A DNA stretch of 34,457 bases from contig CAYWSJ010000035.1 in NCBI GenBank assembly GCA_964461045.1, forward strand, positions 1-34,457, given 5' to 3'. The notes below the pieces were generated by a model. It was not told the DNA's origin. It saw nothing but the letters and a program-made list of their open reading frames with translations, and searched no databases. Position 1 is the first letter of the stretch. Each line of letters opens with the position of its first letter. Below are positions 25,251 through 32,490 of this stretch, in pieces. The DNA is from JAGXLC01 sp964461045 (GTDB lineage Bacteria > Bacteroidota > Bacteroidia > Bacteroidales > UBA12077). A program made the translations under genes and the position numbers.

Positions 25251-25282
25251 CAAAAATAATATTATTTTTAGAAAATTAACAA
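25251..25282 (-). promoter_or_regulatory. Promoter of the rplM-rpsI-rpsB-tsf operon
   Basis: On the minus strand TATTTTTG (25251-25258) matches the -7 consensus, with TTG (25280-25282) 21 bases upstream. A 7-bp inverted repeat with a 3-base spacer (25239-25255) overlaps the -7 box and the likely start of transcription. This could be an operator or an early mRNA hairpin. The rest of the 254-base gap toward the guanine deaminase gene shows no gene. Confidence 0.5.
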
Positions 25283-25443
25283 TTTTATTAACAAATAATT
25301 CAGGTTAAGAAGTCACAAAAATAGCAAAATGTTTGTATAAATTAGAAATTGTTTTTTATTTGCAATTGTAATCCCTACTGAATGATGTTTTGAAAATTAT
25401 TTCCTAATTTAGAAGGAGTTTTTATTAACACCAGGGTGACATT

Positions 25444-25917
25444 ATGGAGAAAAAAGACAGAAAGTATTTAGAGAAAGCGATTGAAATATCCATTAAAAAT
25501 ATAGATGAAGGTGGTGGTCCATTTGGAGCAGTGGTTGTAAAAGAAGACCAGGTTATTGCAAGCTCAGGCAATCATGTGACTTTAAGCAAAGATCCAACTG
25601 CTCATGCGGAAATAAGTGCTATACGTGAAGCATGTAAAATACTTGGAACTTTTTCTTTAGAAGGATGCACACTTTATTCTTCTTGTGAGCCTTGTCCGAT
25701 GTGTCTTGGGGCCATTTACTGGGCCAGGCTGGATAAGCTTGTTTTTGCCGCTTCAAAAGAGGATGCAAAAGATGCCGGATTCGATGATTCATTTATCTAC
25801 GAAGAATTACAGGCTCCAATGGGAGAACGAAAGATTCAGACCTTTCAGGAGTTAAGAGAAAAAGCTCTTGAAGCATTTGATAAGTGGAAAGAAATGGAAG
25901 ATAAAACAGAGTATTAG
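25444..25917 (+). CDS. guaD: Guanine deaminase, GuaD type (157 aa)
   Basis: A small zinc deaminase expected to turn guanine into xanthine in purine salvage. The zinc and catalytic site is His54-Ala-Glu56 (DPTAHAEISAIR) with Cys84 and Cys87 in CEPCPMCLGAIYWAR. Asn43 (GNHVT) and FDDSFIYEEL at 113-122 match the Bacillus subtilis GuaD type, as does the C-terminal Glu-Tyr tail that in that enzyme reaches into the partner subunit. These marks argue against tRNA adenosine deaminase TadA. The length (157) equals GuaD closely. It lies 5 bases upstream of the 3-methyladenine glycosylase gene. Confidence 0.88.
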   Translation: MEKKDRKYLEKAIEISIKNIDEGGGPFGAVVVKEDQVIASSGNHVTLSKDPTAHAEISAIREACKILGTFSLEGCTLYSSCEPCPMCLGAIYWARLDKLVFAASKEDAKDAGFDDSFIYEELQAPMGERKIQTFQELREKALEAFDKWKEMEDKTEY

Positions 25918-25922
25918 GAAAT

Positions 25923-26444
25923 ATGCCCGAAAAAATTCTAAAGGATTTTTACCAAAAAGACGCCCTGGATATAGCGCCTGAAATTTTAGGACATCATCTT
26001 GTAAGGGTTACAGAAAGAGAGACCTTTCGGTATCCCATCACAGAAGTGGAAATATACAGGGGCGAAGATGATACTGGCTGTCATGTAAGCCGGGGTAAAA
26101 CAAAAAGAACCGAAGTAATGTACAGGGAAGGTGGGTTGGTTTATGTGTACCTGGTTTATGGAATGCACTGGATGCTTAATGTTGTTACCGGCAAAAAAGA
26201 ACATCCGCAGGCTTTGCTTATTAGAGGAATTAGTGGTTTTGATGGTCCCGGAAAATTGACAAAACATCTTCAGATTGATGGGTCTTTTTATGGAGAAGAT
26301 CTTTCTGTTTCTGATTCATTATGGATTGAAAAGAATCCTGATAAAAACGGAGAAATTGAAAAATATCCGCGAATTGGAATTGATTATGCCCAAAAGGAGG
26401 ACAGAGACAGGCTTTGGAGGTTGAAGTGGGTAGGTTCAGGTTAG
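25923..26444 (+). CDS. DNA-3-methyladenine glycosylase, AAG/MPG family (173 aa)
   Basis: A monofunctional base-excision glycosylase for alkylated purines and hypoxanthine. The catalytic Glu43 lies in ITEVEIYRGEDDTGCH, the sheet segment YVYLVYGMHWMLNVV at 74-88 lines the pocket, and GPGKLTKHLQID at 108-119 is a family block. At 173 residues it is shorter than many AAG proteins (around 195-200), but all core blocks are present. It is co-transcribed with guanine deaminase (5-base gap), so two purine-handling enzymes are paired. Its stop overlaps the stop of the convergent barrel gene in TTAG. Confidence 0.94.
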   Translation: MPEKILKDFYQKDALDIAPEILGHHLVRVTERETFRYPITEVEIYRGEDDTGCHVSRGKTKRTEVMYREGGLVYVYLVYGMHWMLNVVTGKKEHPQALLIRGISGFDGPGKLTKHLQIDGSFYGEDLSVSDSLWIEKNPDKNGEIEKYPRIGIDYAQKEDRDRLWRLKWVGSG

Positions 26445-27559
26445 TCCAACAGTTCTTTTAGTTTAAAATCTTTATTAATCAAAAGGTACAAGCTGTAACT
26501 GTAATCTAAATCATTATAATTAAGATCGTAATATCCATTCAGGTTTAACGATAGGAAAATTCCTTTTTTTTCTCTGTAAATGGCCAGGTGAGCACTCATT
26601 AATTCCCTGTTTTTTGAAATAATCGAATGATCAAAAGAAGAAACCGAACTGTATAGTGGATTTCCGTTAACTGGTTTAAAACCTGAACCATTCCAGTATG
26701 ACATGCCCCATAGGAAGGGGTTGGTTTTCAGGCCGATTTTTGAATAAAAAGCTTCTCCTTTGGGAAAAAGGTATTTGTTTGTATTTGTTAACTCTTTATA
26801 TCCGGCCCAGAAATTTTTCCAGCAGATTTTTTGTAAAAATGGAGTTTTCAATTTCCATTCCATTTGCAGACCCGAAGCAAGGTTAACTTCTGTGCTTGCA
26901 GGTGCTGGTGAGAGATCTATCTCACCTCCGTAATGCTCAGCTATAAATTGAACAGGGATGGAAAGATTAAAATTTTTCTTTTCTTTCCATACCGGAATCT
27001 TTATTTGCGCTCCTGTTATAAAGTTTTCCTGAAACGGATCGTCTTTAGTGATAAATTTTTTCCAGTTAATCCACAAATCTGCTTTTATGAAGGGTTTGTT
27101 GATTAAAAACTGAAATCCGTTTTCTACATGTTCATCGATAAAAAGTTCTTTGTAGTACAGAGGATCAATTAATCCATGATTAACGCCCCTGTCCAGCGTA
27201 CCCATGTTTAACTGAATGCCCTGCGTAATTCTCTGCTTTGCAGTAAATATAAACCCGGTTTGAAGATTATTTTTTCCCTGAAATTTCAGAAAATGCCCCC
27301 CTGTACTTATTTTTGTCCCTTTAAATATTTGCCAGGTAATTTTTGGATTTATAAAGAATCCTAATTTTGTATATCCTTTAATAAAATTATTTTTGTACTC
27401 CTTGTTTTTGAAAAAGTTAAAGTTTTCAAAAGTGAAATAAAGTTCTGAGGTATCATTGTTTTCTCCCGGGGCAGAGGTCGCTTTGCATAACTGTAGGTTT
27501 TGACCATTTACCTGGAGAGCAGAAAATATGAAAATCAAAAAAGAGAGTAACAATCTCAT
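26441..27559 (-). CDS. Putative outer-membrane beta-barrel protein (372 aa), function unknown
   Basis: I start it at ATG 27559, which gives a clean signal peptide (MRLLLSFLIFIFSALQVNGQ); an in-frame GTG three codons earlier is less likely. The mature protein has repeated amphipathic strands rich in Phe, Tyr, Trp, Asn and Lys (for example YTKLGFFINPKITWQIFKG, LSLNLNGYYDLNY). It also has the phrase GTLDRGVNHGLIDPLYY, which I associate with a Bacteroidota family of uncharacterised barrel proteins. There is no plug, no peptidoglycan-binding domain and no enzyme motif. It is divergent from the DUF2723 gene and shares stop bases with the glycosylase gene. The outer-membrane location is inferred from composition. 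Confidence 0.65.
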   Translation of the reverse strand: MRLLLSFLIFIFSALQVNGQNLQLCKATSAPGENNDTSELYFTFENFNFFKNKEYKNNFIKGYTKLGFFINPKITWQIFKGTKISTGGHFLKFQGKNNLQTGFIFTAKQRITQGIQLNMGTLDRGVNHGLIDPLYYKELFIDEHVENGFQFLINKPFIKADLWINWKKFITKDDPFQENFITGAQIKIPVWKEKKNFNLSIPVQFIAEHYGGEIDLSPAPASTEVNLASGLQMEWKLKTPFLQKICWKNFWAGYKELTNTNKYLFPKGEAFYSKIGLKTNPFLWGMSYWNGSGFKPVNGNPLYSSVSSFDHSIISKNRELMSAHLAIYREKKGIFLSLNLNGYYDLNYNDLDYSYSLYLLINKDFKLKELLD

Positions 27560-27641
27560 AAGGATCACTAAAAATAATTTTTAAAGATAAAAATTTATTA
27601 TTTATTTAGTTGATAATTTTAACAACAAACCCAAATAACCC

Positions 27642-30600
27642 ATGAATGATTTTCTGCAGAAGAAATATAGATTTTATAACATCCTTTTCGGATGGACAGC
27701 TTTTTTGATTGCTTTGGTTGTATACCTTTTAACTATTGAACCAACAGTTAGTTTCTGGGATTGCGGAGAATTTATTGCTTCTTCTTATAAACTGGAAGTT
27801 GGCCATCCTCCGGGTGCGCCATTTTTTATGTTGCTGGGCAGGTTTTTTACAATATTTGCCGGAAGTGCAGAAAATGCTGCCAAAATGATGAACATCATGT
27901 CTGCTTCTGCAAGTGCATTCACCATTTTGTTTTTATTCTGGACGATTACACACCTGGCAAGGAAAATATTTATGAGATCAGGAGAAATGATCTCAACAGG
28001 AAAAATAATTGCTGTAATAGGATCGGGATTGATAGGAGCACTGGCCTATACATTTTCAGATACATTCTGGTTTTCAGCAACAGAGGCTGAAGTATATGCA
28101 ACTTCATCCCTTTTCACAGCTGTTGTATTCTGGGCAATTCTGAAATGGGAGAATGAATTTGAAAAGAAGCATTCACTAAGATGGCTGATTCTTATTGCCT
28201 ATTTAGTGGGTTTGTCAATTGGCGTGCACTTACTTAACCTGTTAGCCATTCCTGCAATTGTTCTTGTTTTTTATTACAAAAAATATAAACCATCCACAAA
28301 AGGGGTTATTGGAGCTTTGCTCGTTTCTTTCCTGATCCTCGGAGCCATTATGTACATCATTATTCCCGGCTTTGTAAATCTTATGGCACCTGTGGAGAGA
28401 ATGTTTGTGAATAGTTTTGGCATGCCCTATTATTCAGGCATGATTGCATACCTGGTGATTGTGGTTGGATTGATTGTATGGGGAATAAGATATACTTACA
28501 AGAAACGGAAAGTTTTGCTGAATAATTTACTTGTGGGCTTGACGGTCATTCTTATAGGGTACTCATCTTATGCGCTCATTGTTATTCGTTCCCAGGCAGA
28601 TCCACCAATGGACCAGAATGATCCTGAAAATGTTTTTAATCTTCTAAGTTATTTGAATCGCGAACAATATGGAGATCGTCCTCTTTTCTACGGACATTAT
28701 TTTAATGCTCCTGTGAAAGAAAGGGAGCAGGGAAAGCCAATTTACCAGCCTGTGAATGGAAAATATAAAATTGTGGATTATAAAACAAAACTGAAGTATG
28801 ACGATCGTTTCACCGGCTTTTTCCCCAGGATGTATAGTTCAGAAAGCCAACACGTAAAAGATTATAAAAACTGGGTGAATATTGACGGGAAAAAAGTAAC
28901 TGTCAGGTCGCGCGGGGAGGCAAAGAAGAAAACCGTCCCCGGCTTTGATGACAACCTCGCTTTTTTCCTGAAATACCAGGTGGGGCATATGTACCTTCGA
29001 TATTTCATGTGGAATTTTTCCGGCCGGCAAAATGACATTCAGGGTCACGGAAACATAAGAGACGGGAACTGGATCAGCGGAATACCTTTTATAGATAATT
29101 CAAGACTGAAAGACCAGGAGCAGTTGCCGGATTATTTAAAGAACAATCCGGGAAGAAATATGTACTACATGCTTCCATTGTTGCTGGGAATAATCGGGTT
29201 AATTTATCACAGCTCCAGGCAGAGAAGAGATTTCTTTGTAGTGCTTATTCTGTTCATTTTCACCGGACTGGCTATTGTATATTATTTGAATCAATACCCA
29301 CATCAGCCACGGGAGAGAGATTACGCCTACGCAGGATCATTTTATGCATTTTCAATATGGATAGGATTTGCTGTACTGGCTGTATACGAAGGTCTTAAAA
29401 AGCTTATGAATGCTAAGGTCTCTGCAATGCTATCATTTCTTGTTTTATTGCCCGTGCCATTGCTTATGGCTTCTGAGAACTGGGACGATCATGATCGTTC
29501 GGGAAGATACACCGCGAGGGATTTTGCAACAAATTACCTGAATTCATGCCGGAAAAATGCTGTTTTATTTACCAATGGGGATAATGACACCTTTCCTTTA
29601 TGGTATGCCCAGGAAGTGGAAGGTGTAAGGACTGATGTAAGGGTGGCAAATCTGAGTTACCTGAGAGCAGGTTGGTATGTGGAACAAATGACCCGTAAAG
29701 CATACGAATCTGATCCTTTACCCTTGACTCACACAAGAGAACAATTAATGAAAGGAAAGAGGGAAGTGGTACCCATTTATAACCAGATAAAAAAGCCTGT
29801 TTCCCTTATGAGAATTGTGCAGTTTGTGGCAAATGATGATGAAAGAACCAAGATTCCTTCTCCTTTTGTGAGAGGAGAAAAATCAAATTATATCCCGTCC
29901 AAAAAATATAAATTAAAGATTGATAAACAACAAATTCTTAAAAACAATGTAGTTGAAAAAGAAGATTCTGCAGCAATTGTTGATGAAATGCAATGGTCAA
30001 TCAACAGGAATTACCTGATGAAAGACGGATTGACTATTCTGGATCTTCTGGCTACAAACAACTGGGAACGCCCCATTCATTTTTCTGTTACAGTAACAGA
30101 TCGTAAATATTTTAACCTGGATAAATATTTCTGGGAAGAAGGATTAGCTTACCACTTAAAACCAATGAAGACAAGTGGGCAGGGAATTGGAGAGGTTAAT
30201 ACTGACCGTATGTATAATATTTTGATGAATAAGTTTAAGTGGGGAGGAGTTGATACAAGTGAACTCTATTTGAATCAGGACAACCGCCGTATGCTCAAAA
30301 GATTCAGAAATAGTTTTGGTACACTGGCAAATAAATGTATGCAGGAATCCAAACCTGACTCAGCAAGGAAAGTTATGGATTATTGTCTGAATATTATTTC
30401 TGATGATGTGGTTGCTTATGATTTTACGGTAATGTCATTTATCAGGAATTATTATCGCCTGGGTGATCTGGAGAAAGCTAAAAAACATGCTGATCTGTTT
30501 CTTAAAAATGTTTACCAGGAAATGGATTATTATTTGAGTATTGGGGGACATACCTACAGTTTTATGAATGATCTTAGAAGGAATTTGTATATCTTAAAAC

Positions 30601-30707
30601 AAATGAATCAGATTACCCGGAGGTTTGGAACCCAGGAAGAAGCAAATGAGATTCAAAATGCTTTAAACAGGTATATGAAGGCCCTGCAGGGGAAACAAAA
30701 AGGATAA
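27642..30707 (+). CDS. DUF2723 membrane glycosyltransferase-like protein (1021 aa)
   Basis: The N-terminal half has about a dozen membrane helices in the GT-C manner. The first loop holds EPTVSFWDCGEF (about 33-44, with Asp40 and Glu43) and GHPPGAP at 54-60, the DUF2723 signature. A second conserved stretch, YPHQPRERDYAYAGSF, lies near 553-568. The C-terminal part (about 600-1021) is soluble, with helical repeats at the end. The human DUF2723 protein TMEM260 is a protein O-mannosyltransferase (CAZy GT117), so a lipid-linked sugar donor and a protein acceptor at the outer face of the inner membrane are likely; this is transfer by family, not seen directly. The gene is followed 13 bases later by a polysaccharide deacetylase. 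Confidence 0.9.
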   Translation: MNDFLQKKYRFYNILFGWTAFLIALVVYLLTIEPTVSFWDCGEFIASSYKLEVGHPPGAPFFMLLGRFFTIFAGSAENAAKMMNIMSASASAFTILFLFWTITHLARKIFMRSGEMISTGKIIAVIGSGLIGALAYTFSDTFWFSATEAEVYATSSLFTAVVFWAILKWENEFEKKHSLRWLILIAYLVGLSIGVHLLNLLAIPAIVLVFYYKKYKPSTKGVIGALLVSFLILGAIMYIIIPGFVNLMAPVERMFVNSFGMPYYSGMIAYLVIVVGLIVWGIRYTYKKRKVLLNNLLVGLTVILIGYSSYALIVIRSQADPPMDQNDPENVFNLLSYLNREQYGDRPLFYGHYFNAPVKEREQGKPIYQPVNGKYKIVDYKTKLKYDDRFTGFFPRMYSSESQHVKDYKNWVNIDGKKVTVRSRGEAKKKTVPGFDDNLAFFLKYQVGHMYLRYFMWNFSGRQNDIQGHGNIRDGNWISGIPFIDNSRLKDQEQLPDYLKNNPGRNMYYMLPLLLGIIGLIYHSSRQRRDFFVVLILFIFTGLAIVYYLNQYPHQPRERDYAYAGSFYAFSIWIGFAVLAVYEGLKKLMNAKVSAMLSFLVLLPVPLLMASENWDDHDRSGRYTARDFATNYLNSCRKNAVLFTNGDNDTFPLWYAQEVEGVRTDVRVANLSYLRAGWYVEQMTRKAYESDPLPLTHTREQLMKGKREVVPIYNQIKKPVSLMRIVQFVANDDERTKIPSPFVRGEKSNYIPSKKYKLKIDKQQILKNNVVEKEDSAAIVDEMQWSINRNYLMKDGLTILDLLATNNWERPIHFSVTVTDRKYFNLDKYFWEEGLAYHLKPMKTSGQGIGEVNTDRMYNILMNKFKWGGVDTSELYLNQDNRRMLKRFRNSFGTLANKCMQESKPDSARKVMDYCLNIISDDVVAYDFTVMSFIRNYYRLGDLEKAKKHADLFLKNVYQEMDYYLSIGGHTYSFMNDLRRNLYILKQMNQITRRFGTQEEANEIQNALNRYMKALQGKQKG

Positions 30708-30720
30708 AATTAAACAACAC

Positions 30721-31338
30721 GTGTCTGAAGTGAGATGGTTATCTGTTTTTTTTAACGATCTGATCTGGTATTTAAAAACAGATGAAAAAGTTCTTTATCT
30801 TACTTTTGACGATGGTCCTTCAGAGAACACTGAATGGATACTAAATAAACTGCAAAGCTTTAATGCCAAAGCCACTTTTTTTTGTCTGGGTGAAAATGTT
30901 GCACGGTATCCTGGACAGTTTAAGAAAATCCTTGAAGCAGGACATTCTGTGGGCAATCATTGTTACAGTCATTTGAGAGGCTGGAAATCAACGAATAAGG
31001 TTTATTTTGATGATATTCATAAAGCGTGTCAATTAATCAACAGCAATTTATTCAGGCCTCCATACGGTCAAATTAGCTTATCTCAAATAAAACATTTAAA
31101 GCAAAGATACAAGATTGTTATGTGGGATGTTATGACAAAAGATTATAAGAAAAAGAAGGAACCAGAAGAACTTTTCCGGAAAATTGTTCAAAAAGCCCGC
31201 CCGGGTTCAATACTTGTTTTTCATGATTCTAACAAAGCTTCCCGGAATATGAAACCCGTCCTGACAAAAGTTTTGGATTACTATGATCAACAAGGGTATC
31301 GTTTTCGTTCAATTCCTTTTCAACCGGCTAAAGATTAA
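30721..31338 (+). CDS. Polysaccharide deacetylase, NodB/CE4 family (205 aa)
   Basis: The start codon is GTG; no ATG fits the family start. All five NodB motifs are visible: TFDDGPS with Asp30/Asp31, GNHCYSH with metal ligands His80 and His84, RPPYG at 112-116, the WDV segment near 135, and LVFHDS with His168. The enzyme should be a metal-dependent N-acetyl hydrolase acting on a glycan such as peptidoglycan or an exopolysaccharide. No signal peptide is seen, so either the N-terminal hydrophobic stretch (about 4-18) anchors it or the substrate is cytoplasmic. It is co-transcribed with the DUF2723 gene. Its last 30 bases overlap the end of the convergent nucleotidyltransferase gene. Confidence 0.93.
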   Translation: MSEVRWLSVFFNDLIWYLKTDEKVLYLTFDDGPSENTEWILNKLQSFNAKATFFCLGENVARYPGQFKKILEAGHSVGNHCYSHLRGWKSTNKVYFDDIHKACQLINSNLFRPPYGQISLSQIKHLKQRYKIVMWDVMTKDYKKKKEPEELFRKIVQKARPGSILVFHDSNKASRNMKPVLTKVLDYYDQQGYRFRSIPFQPAKD

Positions 31339-32484
31339 ACGGTAAAGAAACAAAAAAGGGCGCAGGGGGTAGTAGAGAAAAAATAAACTGTCTGGCAGTT
31401 TCAGGGTTTCCCAGTCCTTGAAATGTGTTCTTAATCTAAACAGAAGAGAGAACCGATACGCTGCATTTTTCCGGATTTGCCATCTGTAGAATATTGTTTT
31501 AATTTTTTCCTTTTTCAGCTTTTGGGTTGGCTTTGGGATGCTCTTTAATGGAGTATTGAAGAAAAAAGAATTCTTAATTTGTTTAGTATTGACAAAAGAT
31601 TCATCAATTGGTGTATCAAAGATTTTATGAGATATCCACAAAGCCTGAATCAGGGGTTTGCTGAGTTTAAGTTTTTCTGCAACCTGAAAGGCTCTGTTAA
31701 GCTGCTCTTTGCTTGATGCTTTAAGCAAAGCCGAAAAGTCTTTGAGCCAGTGAAGTCTCGACCATTTATGAGATGATCCGTGAACGGCAAGATATAAAAG
31801 ATAATGTTCGTGGCTGAGAGTCCTGAGTTCATGATTGTTTAAAGTTACCGTGTTGTATTCTTTGTATGCTTCCCTGAAAGTTAAAGGAAAAAGAGAGAAT
31901 GGGTTGGTAATGTTCCAGTGTAGTTCAATCACCACTCTTTCATCCTTGTGCAAATAAGTATAATGGTGACTTATTGAATAGTTTTTTTTCTTTTGCTTGG
32001 GGGTTAGTCTGGCTTTAGGAGCTATTCTTATAAATCCCTCATCATAGATTATCTGCTGAAATTTTTCCACGTACTTCAGGGGAACCCAAATATCTAAATC
32101 TAATGAATCTTTCACAAGTGGATTATGATATAGCATCTCCGATAAAACAGGACCTTTAAAGGCCAGGTAAGGGATTTGGTGTTTGTCTAATTTTTGAGAT
32201 GTTAAAATAAGGCGCCGCACATAATTCAGTGTATGTCTGGTGTGCTCCTTGTAATTGTTTGAAAAGACAGACCTTGCCGGGCTGCTTAAATGAGGTGATA
32301 AATTTTTGTAGAGATAACCGATTACCTTATGCCTTGATATTAATTTAAGCAGGTATTCTTCATTGATTCGGTTCTTTTTAAACGCTTCAGCAATGCCGGA
32401 ATGTTTGCCTTCTCTTAATATTTTGAGCAGAAGCGATAATTCCGCAGGATACCGGTCATAATATTTTTGAAAAGAGTCTTTCAT
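31309..32484 (-). CDS. Nucleotidyltransferase-like protein, PF14907 type (391 aa)
   Basis: The family marks are visible: an N-terminal helical region (1-95), the glycine-bearing block AFKGPVLSEMLY at 108-119, the metal-binding pair Asp129/Asp131 in SLDLDIWV, and ELHW at 187-190. This is the 'uncharacterised nucleotidyltransferase' family (NTP_transf_5), members of which occur in paeninodin-type lasso-peptide clusters, among other places. The C-terminal 130 residues are rich in Lys, Arg and aromatic residues. It begins 6 bases after the asparagine-synthetase-like gene on the same strand, so the two are translationally linked. Substrate unknown; tailoring of a peptide or a sugar are both open. 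Confidence 0.85.
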   Translation of the reverse strand: MKDSFQKYYDRYPAELSLLLKILREGKHSGIAEAFKKNRINEEYLLKLISRHKVIGYLYKNLSPHLSSPARSVFSNNYKEHTRHTLNYVRRLILTSQKLDKHQIPYLAFKGPVLSEMLYHNPLVKDSLDLDIWVPLKYVEKFQQIIYDEGFIRIAPKARLTPKQKKKNYSISHHYTYLHKDERVVIELHWNITNPFSLFPLTFREAYKEYNTVTLNNHELRTLSHEHYLLYLAVHGSSHKWSRLHWLKDFSALLKASSKEQLNRAFQVAEKLKLSKPLIQALWISHKIFDTPIDESFVNTKQIKNSFFFNTPLKSIPKPTQKLKKEKIKTIFYRWQIRKNAAYRFSLLFRLRTHFKDWETLKLPDSLFFLYYPLRPFLFLYRLIFSRLKRN

Positions 32485-32490
32485 AGGCCT

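Noticed and set aside
25444..25917. tRNA adenosine deaminase TadA
   Set aside because: The DPTAHAE and CEPCPMC motifs are shared, but FDDSFIYEEL, the overall length and the Glu-Tyr tail match guanine deaminase.
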